From JANQPD01 sp963715655 (GTDB taxonomy: Bacteria; Bacteroidota; Bacteroidia; Flavobacteriales; Schleiferiaceae), in the NCBI GenBank assembly GCA_963715655.1, contig OY970262.1:2852001-2916000 (forward strand): 64,000 bases of DNA. Direction: 5' to 3'. Position 1 is the first letter of the stretch; each line of letters begins with the position of its first letter. The notes under the pieces were generated by a model. It had not been told where the DNA came from, did not search any database, and was given only the letters and a program-made list of their open reading frames with translations. Made by a program: the position numbers and the translations under genes. Below are positions 52,727-61,446 of the stretch, in pieces.

Positions 52727-54182
52727 AATTTTTACCTTTTTAGGCATTTTGGTTGCCGGCTGTGTTTCCGCGCAAAGCACTACTGAGCTATCTTTAAGCG
52801 GAGTTATTCAACGTGCCAAAGAGCAATCGCCTAGCTACTACCGCGCTATAAACCAAGCTGAAAACAGGTATTGGAACTATCGTCAATTTAAAGCTTCTAA
52901 CCTGCCCTTACTTACCTTAAACGGTACGTTGCCAGATTATAGCAGTTCTATAACGCGCGTTTTACAAGATGATGGAACTTTTGATTTTAGACAAAGAGAG
53001 CAACTTTTTCTTGCCGGAGATGTAACCTTAGACCAAAATGTACCCTTTACCGGAGGTAACTTTTCTGTTTCTAGCGGCTTACAACGCACCAATGTTTACA
53101 GCCCTATTTCACGCACCGATTACTTTAGCACACCTTTTTCCATCAGTTATTTTCAGCCCATGGTGTTATACAACCAAATGAAATGGAACAATCAAATACA
53201 ACCTATTTTATATAAAGAATCTAAGCGCGCGTATGATGAAGATTTGGAGCGCATTGCTTCTGAAGTTACCCAATTGTACTTCCAAGCGCTTTCGGCTTCC
53301 ATACGTATGAAAATTGCGGAGCTAAATGTGAGTAATAATGATACACTTTTTAAAATTTCTCAGGGAAGATTTAATCTTGGAAAAATTGCAGAAAATGATT
53401 TATTGCAAATTGAACTTAACCTTTTAAACGCCAAAAATTCTTTACGTGCTGCGGGTTTAGATTATGAAGTTAGTACACAAGGACTTATTCGCTTTTTAAA
53501 TTTAGAACAAACGGAAAAGCTAAAACTAGAAATACCGAGTAAGATTTTTAATCTGCAAATTTCCATTGATGAAGCTATGAATCAAGCACGTGCTAATCGC
53601 CAAGCTGTGTTAGAATTTAGACGCAGACGCCTAGAAGCGGAGCAATCAATTGCCGAAGCCCGCGGACAAAGTGGGTACAATTTAAATGTGCGTGCAAATT
53701 TTGGTTTAAACCAACAGGCCAACACGTTTGATGGTGTGTATCGCAATCCTTTAGAACAACAAAACGTGGCCGTGGGTGTAAGCATTCCGTTGGTAGATTG
53801 GGGCAGGGCAAAATCTAGGGTTAGGCGTGCCAAAGCCAATCGTGATTTAATTGAGGTAGATGTGCAGCAAGATGAAATTAATTTTGAACAGGAAATTTAC
53901 TTGCAAGTTATGCGCTTTAATATGCAGCAAGAACAATTAAAGGTAGCCGGTAGGGCCGATACCGTTGCGCAAAAACGCTATGAAGTAACCAAAGCGCGAT
54001 ACTTAACCGGTAAAATTAGTATTACCGATTTAAACCTCGCGCAAAGCGAAAAAGACAATGCACGGCAAAGCTATGTAGCTGCTTTACGCGACTATTGGAT
54101 AGCTTACTACACCCTACGCAGACTTACCTTATACGATTTTGTAAACGAAAAAAACATTGACTATGATGAAGGGAGTTTCTAA
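52719..54182 (+). CDS. TolC-family outer-membrane efflux channel
   Basis: A 487-residue protein with a signal peptide (MNKIFTFLGILVAGCVSAQ). The two-fold repeat of long amphipathic helices is clear: GRFNLGKIAENDLLQIELNL in the first half and the equivalent KARYLTGKISITDLNLAQSE in the second, the standard TolC/OEP repeat. The ATG at 52719 overlaps the permease end by 8 bases; a longer frame from TTG 52704 would delete the clean signal start. Together with the adaptor and permease it completes a tripartite export system. A terminator follows after 17 bases. Confidence 0.9.
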   Translation: MNKIFTFLGILVAGCVSAQSTTELSLSGVIQRAKEQSPSYYRAINQAENRYWNYRQFKASNLPLLTLNGTLPDYSSSITRVLQDDGTFDFRQREQLFLAGDVTLDQNVPFTGGNFSVSSGLQRTNVYSPISRTDYFSTPFSISYFQPMVLYNQMKWNNQIQPILYKESKRAYDEDLERIASEVTQLYFQALSASIRMKIAELNVSNNDTLFKISQGRFNLGKIAENDLLQIELNLLNAKNSLRAAGLDYEVSTQGLIRFLNLEQTEKLKLEIPSKIFNLQISIDEAMNQARANRQAVLEFRRRRLEAEQSIAEARGQSGYNLNVRANFGLNQQANTFDGVYRNPLEQQNVAVGVSIPLVDWGRAKSRVRRAKANRDLIEVDVQQDEINFEQEIYLQVMRFNMQQEQLKVAGRADTVAQKRYEVTKARYLTGKISITDLNLAQSEKDNARQSYVAALRDYWIAYYTLRRLTLYDFVNEKNIDYDEGSF

Positions 54183-54198
54183 GGAATAGCTAAAAAAT

Positions 54199-54234
54199 AA
54201 GCCCCGCATCTAAAACGATACGGGGCTGTTTTTT
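54199..54234. terminator. Intrinsic terminator after the TolC gene and the tRNA gene
   Basis: Stem AGCCCCG (54200-54206) with CGGGGCT (54221-54227) and a 14-base loop, followed by a T-run on the plus strand and by an A-rich flank on the left that serves the minus-strand tRNA. Confidence 0.75.
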
Positions 54235-54237
54235 GTG

Positions 54238-54322
54238 CGGAGAGAGAGGGATTCGAACCCCCGGTACCTCGCGGTACAATGGTTTTCAAGACCACCGCAT
54301 TCGACCGCTCTGCCATCTCTCC
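54238..54322 (-). tRNA. tRNA-Ser (anticodon UGA)
   Basis: The minus strand starts GGAGAGA (acceptor), with D-arm sequence GCAGAGCGGTCGAATGC, anticodon stem GTGGT/ACCAT around loop CTTGAAA (anticodon TGA), a long variable arm GTACC-GCGA-GGTAC, the T arm with GGTTCGAATCC, and acceptor TCTCTCC. It is 85 bases with discriminator G. The 3' CCA is not encoded. The long variable arm confirms a class II tRNA. Confidence 0.95.
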
Positions 54323-54355
54323 AAAAAAAATCAAATCCTCTAACTTTGAGGGCTG

Positions 54356-54385
54356 CAAAAGTAAAAGATTTTTTGAGTTGCCAAA
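54356..54385 (-). promoter_or_regulatory. Promoter of tRNA-Ser
   Basis: Minus strand: TTTG (54385-54382), an 18-base spacer, then TACTTTTG (54363-54356), a full -33/-7 match, 33 bases before the tRNA start. Confidence 0.65.
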
Positions 54386-54438
54386 CAACCTTTGCACTTT
54401 TTTAAGACTATATTTATAATTCCAAAAAAAATATTTTC

Positions 54439-55938
54439 ATGCGTATAGTTTTTAGCATCCTATTTTTCTTCGCGATAAGCGCAAACACCCTAATTGCCAA
54501 AAACTTAGGTGTAAGTGTTGGCTACGCTAGTTTTTTAGACGACAACAATAAACCGTACGTAGAATTATACTTTGCCTTAGCCGGTAACAGCTTAAACTTT
54601 AAAAAAATGCCTTCCGGTAAGTATCAGGGCGCCTTAGATGTATTGGTTACTTTCGATAAAATGGGTGCTACCGTTGGTTTTTCTAAGTTTAGAATAAAAA
54701 CAGATTTTTTAAAAGATACGCTTCAAGTACCCAAGGTATTGTTGCATCAGGAGCGAATTCCCGTTGATGAAGGTAATTTATTGTTGTTTATACAAATGCT
54801 AGACCTTGCTGACACTACCAAGGCTTACCCCATTGAACAGCGCATAAGCGTTGGTTTTCAAAATTTAGTATGCAGTTCAGATTTGGTACTTTTAGAAAGC
54901 TTTAAAGCTTCTCAAGCACCCAGTAGTTTTTCAAAATCCGGTTACGATTTATACCCAATTATAAGCAGTGGTATTGCCTACCTACCACCTACTATTAACA
55001 AACTAAACTTTTACGCAGAAATTTATAATACTCAAAAAACCTTTGGTGAAAATGGTGCTTATGCGTACCGTTACTTTTTGCACGATGTAAAAACAAGCAA
55101 TAGGCTAACGCGCTACGGACTAACCAAAAGAGAAACTGCCAAAAGCATACAACCAGTAATAGGCAGTTTTAATATTACCGATTTGCCCACGGGTAAATAC
55201 GAGTTAATATTAGAAATAATTGATAACAAAGGAGAAGTGGTATATGAAAAAAACACGTTGTTTTATAGAAAAGCAGCGGCTCAACCGCTTTCCGTAATTT
55301 TAGAAAAAGCATCTAAAAATCCACAAAATTTTGCCAAAAAAATTACCGAAATAGATACACTATCCACTTTTATTAAATACCTGTCACCGGTAAGTAGTGC
55401 GGATGAAATATTGATGCAAAAAGAAATTTTGGCCAGAAAAGAACAACCAGAAATGCAAAATTATCTTTTTGGGTTTTGGGAGGAAAAATTTCCTGCACAA
55501 GCAGCCGAAATTTGGAGGCGTTATTTAACCCTTGTACGCTATGCTAATACTGAGTTTACCTCTACCATGCAGCCCGGATACCTTACGGACAGAGGTTATG
55601 TATATTTAGTATATGGCGCGCCAGACCAAATGGAGAACCGAAAAATGGAGCCATCTTTACCACCTTATCAAATTTGGCAGTATCAAACAGTAAATTCTCC
55701 TTTTGCTACTAGGCAAACCAATAAAATTTTTGTGTTTGCTGAATTTCAGCACCCTACCAATGATTATGAATTAATACATAGCACCGCCATTGGTGAATTG
55801 CAAAACGATCGCTGGCGTTATCAGCTGGCAAATGGCAAGTTGGGTACCGATAATTTAGATCAAAGCAATCCTAATATGGGAGATGAAATGGGTAGCCGAT
55901 TAAATAATAATACCCTTATAATGGATAGAGGAAATTAA
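54439..55938 (+). CDS. GWxTD domain-containing protein
   Basis: A 499-residue protein with a signal peptide (MRIVFSILFFFAISANTLIA). The C-terminal GWxTD-type domain is recognised by AAEIWRRYLTLVRYANTEF and PGYLTDRGYVYLVYGAPDQM (here GYLTDRG in place of GWxTDRG), then YQIWQYQTV. The N-terminal 300 residues are beta-rich. Proteins of this family are common in Bacteroidota, with unknown reaction and probable envelope location. It is 15 bases ahead of the acyltransferase gene and so heads a three-gene unit. Confidence 0.82.
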   Translation: MRIVFSILFFFAISANTLIAKNLGVSVGYASFLDDNNKPYVELYFALAGNSLNFKKMPSGKYQGALDVLVTFDKMGATVGFSKFRIKTDFLKDTLQVPKVLLHQERIPVDEGNLLLFIQMLDLADTTKAYPIEQRISVGFQNLVCSSDLVLLESFKASQAPSSFSKSGYDLYPIISSGIAYLPPTINKLNFYAEIYNTQKTFGENGAYAYRYFLHDVKTSNRLTRYGLTKRETAKSIQPVIGSFNITDLPTGKYELILEIIDNKGEVVYEKNTLFYRKAAAQPLSVILEKASKNPQNFAKKITEIDTLSTFIKYLSPVSSADEILMQKEILARKEQPEMQNYLFGFWEEKFPAQAAEIWRRYLTLVRYANTEFTSTMQPGYLTDRGYVYLVYGAPDQMENRKMEPSLPPYQIWQYQTVNSPFATRQTNKIFVFAEFQHPTNDYELIHSTAIGELQNDRWRYQLANGKLGTDNLDQSNPNMGDEMGSRLNNNTLIMDRGN

Positions 55939-55953
55939 ACTTACTTTAGCAGG

Positions 55954-56811
55954 ATGATTGGGTACTATTTGGCCATTGCTTTTGGCCGGCTTATTTCTTT
56001 TTTACCTTTCTCTGTGCTGTATCTCATCAGTAATTTTCTGTATTTTCTGTTGGCTTACGTTGCTAAATATCGCAAAGCGGTAATTCTACATAATTTATCG
56101 CTTGCCTTTCCTGATAAATCCTTGAAATGGAAAAACAAAATCAGATTAAAATTTTACAAGAATTTTGCTGATTTAATAGTGGAGTCCTTTAAAAGTTTGA
56201 GTATTTCTGAAAAAACCATACGCAAACGCTTTGTACTAAAAAATCCGGAGTTGTTTCAAAAATTATATGCCAAGGAAAAAGGCGTTATGCTAGTAATGGG
56301 GCATTACACTAATTTTGAGTGGACAGCCATGAGTTTTCCATTATTGATTCCACATCCAAGTTTTGCGGTTTATCACCGTTTGCGCAATAAACGTTTTAGT
56401 AAAAAAGTAGTGCAAATTAGAGAGCAATTTGGGTTACAACTATTTCCAATGAGCGAAACCTATCCCTTTATGCTGGGCAATCCGGCCAAAGCACCTTTAT
56501 ATATTTTTATGGCAGACCAAAGTCCACATAAGGGTAAAATAAAATACCGTGCACCCTTTATGGGAATTGATACTCCGGTACATTTAGGTGTAGAAAACTT
56601 AGCGCGTAAATGTGATTTAGCCGTTGTATTTATTGATATTCAGCGCGTAAAAAGAGGCTATTATGAAGTGGAAGCCAAGCTTTTATTTAAGCATCCTCAA
56701 GCGGTAGAACCTTATGTAATAACCGATACGCACGTAGCCTTTTTAGAAAAAATAATTAGAAAAAAGCCGGAAGATTGGCTTTGGAGTCATAGACGTTGGA
56801 AACATGCATAG
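55954..56811 (+). CDS. Lysophospholipid/lipid A acyltransferase family protein (LpxL/HtrB-like)
   Basis: A 285-residue protein with an N-terminal membrane helix (about 7-35) and the HX4E acyltransferase motif in GHYTNFEWTAMSF (about residues 114-126). MADQSPHKGKIKYRAPFMG is the second conserved block of the LpxL family. It may add a secondary acyl chain to lipid A or acylate another lipid such as an ornithine or glycine lipid. It overlaps the following glycosyltransferase by 8 bases, which supports a role in envelope lipid/glycan assembly. Confidence 0.85.
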   Translation: MIGYYLAIAFGRLISFLPFSVLYLISNFLYFLLAYVAKYRKAVILHNLSLAFPDKSLKWKNKIRLKFYKNFADLIVESFKSLSISEKTIRKRFVLKNPELFQKLYAKEKGVMLVMGHYTNFEWTAMSFPLLIPHPSFAVYHRLRNKRFSKKVVQIREQFGLQLFPMSETYPFMLGNPAKAPLYIFMADQSPHKGKIKYRAPFMGIDTPVHLGVENLARKCDLAVVFIDIQRVKRGYYEVEAKLLFKHPQAVEPYVITDTHVAFLEKIIRKKPEDWLWSHRRWKHA

Positions 56812-57841
56812 TACAGAAAAAGTAGCCGTAGCTATACTAAATTGGAATGGAAAGGTATTGTTAGAGCAGTTTTTACCCTCGATAATAGCGCATAGCGGTA
56901 AGGCCACTATTTATGTGATTGACAATGCTTCTACTGATGAAAGCAAGGCGTATGTAGCCCAGCATTGGCCCACCATAAATTGGATACAAAACGAAACGAA
57001 CGGTGGTTATGCAAAAGGTTATAACGATGGTTTGCAACACGTTAAAGAACCGTTTGTTGTTCTTTTAAATAGCGATGTAGCGGTTACTGAACATTGGCTT
57101 GAGCCATTGCTACAAGCTATGGAAGCGGATGATACATTAGCCGCCATACAACCTAAAATAAAAGATTTTAAAAACAAGAACTTCTTTGAGTATGCAGGTG
57201 CTTGCGGTGGATTTATAGATTACTTGGGTTACCCTTTTTGCCGGGGCAGATTGTTTTATGCGTTAGAAGAGGATACCACACAGTATAATGACTATGCGGA
57301 AGTGTTTTGGGCTACCGGTGCATGTGTAATGGTACGTACCGAAGTTTTTAAAAAGGTGGGTGGGCTTAATGAAATTTTGTTTGCACACATGGAAGAAATT
57401 GATCTTTGCTGGCGCATGAAAAATGCCGGTTACACCATTGCTTGCGCTCCACAATCTACTGTTTTTCACTTAGGTGGAGGAACTTTAGATAAGCTGAACG
57501 AACACAAAACCTTCTTAAATTTTAGAAACAATCTGATTGTTTTGTTTTTAAATCTACCTACCGCAGAAGCTTTCACCGTAATTTTTACCCGCTTAGTGCT
57601 AGATGGTGCGGCTGCACTAAAGTTTCTTTTAGACAAACAACCAAAGCACTTTTTTGCCGTTTTTCGCGCTCACTTTGCATTTTACGGCCTTTTTACAACC
57701 TTGGCCAAACAAAAGAAAGTACAACGATTAAGAAGCCTAAAGGAGCATACTGGTGTTTATCAAAAAAGTTTGGTAGAAGCATTTTTTATAAAAAAGCAAA
57801 AACAGTTTGGTGAGTTGGATAAAATAGGGTTTACGAAATAG
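56804..57841 (+). CDS. Glycosyltransferase family 2 (rhamnosyltransferase-like)
   Basis: A 345-residue GT-A enzyme. VAVAILNWNGKVLLEQFLPS and VIDNASTDESKAYV form the nucleotide-binding half; VVLLNSDVAVTEHWLEPLL carries the DxD-like SDV; HMEEIDLCWRMKNAGYTI is the ED/DLCWR acceptor/base region typical of WcaA/RfbN-like transferases. A C-terminal helix pair may associate with the membrane. It starts within the acyltransferase gene (8-base overlap). The donor sugar is unknown. Confidence 0.87.
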   Translation: MHSTEKVAVAILNWNGKVLLEQFLPSIIAHSGKATIYVIDNASTDESKAYVAQHWPTINWIQNETNGGYAKGYNDGLQHVKEPFVVLLNSDVAVTEHWLEPLLQAMEADDTLAAIQPKIKDFKNKNFFEYAGACGGFIDYLGYPFCRGRLFYALEEDTTQYNDYAEVFWATGACVMVRTEVFKKVGGLNEILFAHMEEIDLCWRMKNAGYTIACAPQSTVFHLGGGTLDKLNEHKTFLNFRNNLIVLFLNLPTAEAFTVIFTRLVLDGAAALKFLLDKQPKHFFAVFRAHFAFYGLFTTLAKQKKVQRLRSLKEHTGVYQKSLVEAFFIKKQKQFGELDKIGFTK

Positions 57842-57875
57842 GGATAAATTTTTTAAATTAAAGTGAAAAAAATGT

Positions 57876-58865
57876 TCATTCAAACGCCTTTTCAATCGCC
57901 TTCGTAATTTCCTCTTTATTAGGCAAATACAATTGATATTTACTTGTTAAAATAGTAGAATTATTTTTTGGCAATGCATATTCTACCATCGTACTGTTTT
58001 TATCTGTACACAATAATATTCCAATAGTTTTATTTTCATCTTCTTGTCTTTCTGTCCGGTCATAATAATTTACGTACATCTGTAATTGACCTATATCTTG
58101 ATGTGACAGCTTATGTGTTTTAATCTCAATAATTACAAAGCACTTCAAAAGCCGATTATAGAAAACTAAATCAATAAAAAACTCATCTTCTTCTATTTGA
58201 ATACGCTTTTGCCTAGCTACAAATGAAAACCCATTACCAAGTTCAAGCAAAAATGTTTGCATATTAGTAATTAGCGCTTGCTCTAAATCCTTCTCATAAT
58301 ATGCTGCTTGAGGTTTTAACCCTAAAAATTCCAACACCATAGGGTCTTTTATAATTTCATTGGCATTTTCAGGTTGTGCTTCTCGTTTTGCCACTGCAAG
58401 TACTTTTTCTTTATCGTTACTCAATAATAAACGCTCATAAAGCTGGCTGTTTATCTGTCTTTCCATTTGACGTGCACTCCAATTGTTATGGCATGTTTCT
58501 TCAATATAATAAGTCCTTTTATCTATATCTTCTATTCTTAAAAGAAGTTTGTATTGGGTCCAATTCAATTGCGCACGCAGTGCGTTCGCAATTGGAAAAG
58601 TAGTGTAAAACTGTCGGCAAAGTTCTAATTGCCTTACCGAAAACCCCGAACCAAAATCTTTAGAAAGTTCATTGGAAAGATTTTGTAATAATTTTGCTCC
58701 ATAATCAGCTCTTTCTTTACCATTTTGTTCTTCCACTACAATATGTTTGCCTATATGCCAATACATTAAAACACGCTCTTGATTTACCGCACGAAAAGCC
58801 TGCTGCTGTGCAGCAACTATAATTTGCTTAACCGAGTTTACAAACTGTTTTGATAATAAAGTCAT
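57876..58865 (-). CDS. DUF1016 (YhcG-type) PDDEXK nuclease domain protein
   Basis: A 329-residue protein. The N-terminal DUF1016_N part is helical (VLMYWHIGKHIVVEEQNGK, then SVRQLELCRQFYTTF); the C-terminal PD-(D/E)XK domain has FFIDLVFYNRLLKCFVII, EIKTHKLSHQDIGQLQMY and GILLCTDKN. Asp, Glu and Lys of the active site lie in FIDLVFY and IEIKTHK. Such proteins are found in accessory or defence contexts. A 29-base palindrome is embedded in frame at 58566-58594. The gene lies 39 bases downstream of aroQ. Confidence 0.87.
   Translation of the reverse strand: MTLLSKQFVNSVKQIIVAAQQQAFRAVNQERVLMYWHIGKHIVVEEQNGKERADYGAKLLQNLSNELSKDFGSGFSVRQLELCRQFYTTFPIANALRAQLNWTQYKLLLRIEDIDKRTYYIEETCHNNWSARQMERQINSQLYERLLLSNDKEKVLAVAKREAQPENANEIIKDPMVLEFLGLKPQAAYYEKDLEQALITNMQTFLLELGNGFSFVARQKRIQIEEDEFFIDLVFYNRLLKCFVIIEIKTHKLSHQDIGQLQMYVNYYDRTERQEDENKTIGILLCTDKNSTMVEYALPKNNSTILTSKYQLYLPNKEEITKAIEKAFE
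58566..58594. repeat. 29-bp palindrome inside the DUF1016 coding region
   Basis: Arms CAATTGCG and CGCAATTG surround CACGCAGTGCGTT, itself partly self-complementary (CGCAC/GTGCG). In frame it encodes the segment FPIANALRAQLNW, adding about 8 residues to a stretch where the family is otherwise continuous. Confidence 0.7.
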
Positions 58866-58904
58866 AGAAGCATTTTATAGTTTTCCTGTTTTTTCATCTC
58901 AAAT

Positions 58905-59339
58905 TCACAACGCATCATTATTTGTTTCTTTGAGCTTAGCAGCTTGCACCGCCACTTCATATCCCTGTAGTCCAAACCCGGTAATACACCCTTTGGCATT
59001 TGCGCTAATGTAAGAATGCGCCCTAAACCGTTCGCGGGCATATACATTACTAATATGCACTTCAATAACCGGAGTTTTTATTGCCGCCACGGCATCGCCC
59101 AAGGCAATGGAGGTATGCGTATAAGCCCCGGCATTTAAAATAATTACATCTGCTTTTACCGTTTGTAAAAAGTCTATTAATGCTCCTTCCCCATTAGTTT
59201 GGTAAAACTCAAAATGATCGTCAGGGAATGTTTGCTTCAACCCTTCTAAGTATGCATCCAAATTTTGATTTCCATATACCTCCGGTTCTCTGTTACCCAC
59301 CAAATTAAGGTTTGGCCCATTTACTATTGCTATGTTCAT
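58905..59339 (-). CDS. aroQ: Type II 3-dehydroquinate dehydratase
   Basis: A 144-residue enzyme of the shikimate pathway. Active-site motifs are visible: NGPNLNLVGNREPEVYG (N-terminal loop with the catalytic Arg/Tyr region), FEFYQTNGEGALIDFL, IILNAGAYTHTSIAL, VIEVHISNVYARERFRAHS (catalytic His). The length is standard for type II dodecameric enzymes. It lies between the PLP decarboxylase (18-base gap) and the DUF1016 gene (39-base gap), on the same strand. Confidence 0.95.
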   Translation of the reverse strand: MNIAIVNGPNLNLVGNREPEVYGNQNLDAYLEGLKQTFPDDHFEFYQTNGEGALIDFLQTVKADVIILNAGAYTHTSIALGDAVAAIKTPVIEVHISNVYARERFRAHSYISANAKGCITGFGLQGYEVAVQAAKLKETNNDAL

Positions 59340-59357
59340 ACGCTTACTTTATGAGGG

Positions 59358-60614
59358 TTACTTACCCATGTGTTTTGCTTCAATTTCCTTTGTTAAATCT
59401 GCTAAAAAGCGATCAATCACTTTTCCTTCCGTGTGTGGCATTACCACAATTTTCCACCATTTTGGTGTGCCTGTATAATCATCTGCTACCAAGCGGTATT
59501 TAGTACATAAAGCTTCCGAAACAAACCCAGCTTTAATGGTTATAATGTTCATTTCCGGGTTTCTAAAATACTCTACACCCAAAGCATCTAGTGCGGCACA
59601 GCATCTATTGGTTTCTGAAAGTAATGATTGCATTTTTTTCTTCCAACCGGCTGGCCCGTGTGCTTGTAAAATCATCCAAATACTGATGGCTTGTGCTCCA
59701 TTTCTACTGCCACAAAGTGTGTAATCTAACCCTTGAACGTATTGTGCTTCTTCGGTTGCTGCAAAATGCATCCAACCTTTTCTTATTAAAAACATACCCG
59801 TACCATACGGAGCCATAAGCATTTTATGGGCATCTAAGGTGATGGACGTTATATCAGGATTACTAAAATTAAGCTGATTTTGGGCGCTGGTAAATGGATA
59901 AATAAATCCGCCAAAAGCACCATCTGCGTGCATTTTAAAAGGTAAATTCATACTTTTAAACACTTTACTATATAGTTTGGCATCATCCACAGAACCAAAC
60001 ATGGTGGTACTCATGTTGGCAATTACTATAAAATATTTTGTACCCCTTATTTCTGCATTATGCAAAGTGTTTTTGAGCTCCTCCTCTTCTACTGCGCGTG
60101 TTTCCATATTTACGGCTACCGGCAAAGGTTCTATACTCAAAAGGTTGGCGCCTTTGTAAAAGGAGTAGTGACTGTCTTTACTAAATACAACCGCTATTTC
60201 GTGATTTTTAGCTTTAAATTGTCGCTTAAAATAATTACGGTAAATCCATAGTGCTTGAATATTGGCTTCCGTACCTCCGGGTGCTACATAACCATCTATA
60301 GAATTAGGCTCTGCATACATTATTTCTTCACTTACAAGTTTAATGAGTTCTACTTCTAATTGCTGTGTTCCTTTAAATAAATCTTCACCATCATCTCCCG
60401 TAAGGGTATGACAACCAATATGATTGGGATTATTAATAAAGGTTTTTAAATATGGTGCATTTTCTAAAAAATCAGCATCGCGGTAAAATTGCTTAGTATC
60501 TAAATAGGAACCGGGAATACCTAAAATATTATCAGAATCGTAATTTCTGTTTTTATCTAAGGCCGTAAGTACTTTTTGTTTAATGGCCTCTTTGTTTAGC
60601 TTTTTCCAATACAT
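59358..60614 (-). CDS. Group II PLP-dependent decarboxylase (glutamate/aromatic amino acid type)
   Basis: A 418-residue PLP enzyme of the group II decarboxylases. YVAPGGTEANIQALWIYRNYF (cofactor-binding region), HADGAFGGFIYPF and the Schiff-base lysine in ITLDAHKMLMAPYGTG are characteristic. Related enzymes act on glutamate, aromatic amino acids, aspartate or histidine; the substrate is not decided here. It is followed closely by aroQ. It starts at ATG 60614. Confidence 0.85.
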   Translation of the reverse strand: MYWKKLNKEAIKQKVLTALDKNRNYDSDNILGIPGSYLDTKQFYRDADFLENAPYLKTFINNPNHIGCHTLTGDDGEDLFKGTQQLEVELIKLVSEEIMYAEPNSIDGYVAPGGTEANIQALWIYRNYFKRQFKAKNHEIAVVFSKDSHYSFYKGANLLSIEPLPVAVNMETRAVEEEELKNTLHNAEIRGTKYFIVIANMSTTMFGSVDDAKLYSKVFKSMNLPFKMHADGAFGGFIYPFTSAQNQLNFSNPDITSITLDAHKMLMAPYGTGMFLIRKGWMHFAATEEAQYVQGLDYTLCGSRNGAQAISIWMILQAHGPAGWKKKMQSLLSETNRCCAALDALGVEYFRNPEMNIITIKAGFVSEALCTKYRLVADDYTGTPKWWKIVVMPHTEGKVIDRFLADLTKEIEAKHMGK

Positions 60615-60642
60615 GAGTGTAATTTAATAATAATGAGCAAAA

Positions 60643-60671
60643 AAAATGCCTCCACTAAAAGAGGAGGCATT
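60643..60671 (-). terminator. Terminator of the rpsF-rpsR-rplI operon
   Basis: Minus strand: stem AATGCCTCC with GGAGGCATT around a 9-base loop, then a run of Ts. It lies 26 bases past the rplI stop. Confidence 0.85.
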
Positions 60672-60696
60672 TTGTATATAAGAATGTTTAAGAAAA

Positions 60697-61146
60697 TTAC
60701 TTTTCTCCAACTACTTCAAAGTCAAAATCTACAACAACCTCGCGGTGCAAACGGATGTTTGCTTTGTAAGGACCCGTTGCTTTAATGGTACCACCTTGAA
60801 TTTGAATAAACTTTCTATCAATATGGTGTCCTTCTTTTGTAAGTGCTTCTGCTAAGTTTGCATTGTTAATAGAGCCAAACAACTTATTACCCTTACCAAC
60901 TTTGCTGATAATTTTAATGTTGAGTTGCGCTAATACTTCCGCTGTTTTCTTAGCATCTTCAATAGCTTTCGCTTCTTTATGCTTACGTTGTTTAATATTC
61001 TCCGTTAACACTTTTTTAGCACTGCTAGTAGCTAAATCGGCTTGACCGGTAGGAATTAAAAAGTTTCTGCCGTAACCGCTTTTTACGCTTACTACATCAT
61101 CCTTATAACCTAAATTTTCTACGTCCTGCTTTAATATTACTTCCAT
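60697..61146 (-). CDS. rplI: 50S ribosomal protein L9
   Basis: A 149-residue ribosomal protein. The N-terminal domain has MEVILKQDVENLGYKDDVVS and VKSGYGRNFLIPTGQA, the L9 signature; a long lysine-rich connecting helix and the C-terminal beta domain (LNIKIISKVGKGNKLFGS) follow. It binds 23S rRNA near the L1 stalk. It is the last gene of the rpsF-rpsR-rplI operon with a 9-base gap from rpsR, ending at a terminator. Confidence 0.97.
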   Translation of the reverse strand: MEVILKQDVENLGYKDDVVSVKSGYGRNFLIPTGQADLATSSAKKVLTENIKQRKHKEAKAIEDAKKTAEVLAQLNIKIISKVGKGNKLFGSINNANLAEALTKEGHHIDRKFIQIQGGTIKATGPYKANIRLHREVVVDFDFEVVGEK

Positions 61147-61155
61147 TATGCTTGC

Positions 61156-61443
61156 TTATTTAAGGTTATCAGCCAAGTAAGGCAAAATAGCTAAATGGCG
61201 TGCGCGCTTAATGGCGGTAGCTACCTTACGTTGATATTTTAGTGAAGTTCCGGTAAGCCTTCTTGGAAGGATTTTACCTTGCTCATTTAAAAAGCCTAAC
61301 AAAAAGTCAGGGTCTTTATAGTCCACGTATTTAAGTCCGTAGCGCTTAAAGCGATCGTACTTTTCACGTTTACCTGTATCAATACTTAGCGGCTGTAAGT
61401 ATCTGATTTCTGATTGATTCGATCCAGTTTCTAATTCACTCAT
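61156..61443 (-). CDS. rpsR: 30S ribosomal protein S18
   Basis: A 95-residue protein. The core runs YVDYKDPDFLLGFLNEQGK, ILPRRLTGTSLKYQRKVATA and IKRARHLAILPYL, all typical of S18; the 25-residue N-terminal extension is of the type found in Bacteroidota. S18 pairs with S6 on the 30S platform. In Bacteroidota ribosomes S6, S18 and S21 are known to hold the 16S 3' tail and limit Shine-Dalgarno use, which agrees with the lack of such sites here. The gap to rpsF is three bases. Confidence 0.97.
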   Translation of the reverse strand: MSELETGSNQSEIRYLQPLSIDTGKREKYDRFKRYGLKYVDYKDPDFLLGFLNEQGKILPRRLTGTSLKYQRKVATAIKRARHLAILPYLADNLK

Positions 61444-61446
61444 TGC

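Noticed and set aside
54179..54397. Minus-strand frame of 72 codons
   Set aside because: It contains the complete tRNA-Ser gene, which explains the conservation of the stretch.
58566..58594. Palindrome as a sixth attC-like element
   Set aside because: It is inside a coding region in frame and lacks the GTT..TAAWT right box of the island elements.
58862..59065. Minus-strand frame between aroQ and DUF1016
   Set aside because: Overlaps aroQ in another frame and has no independent support.
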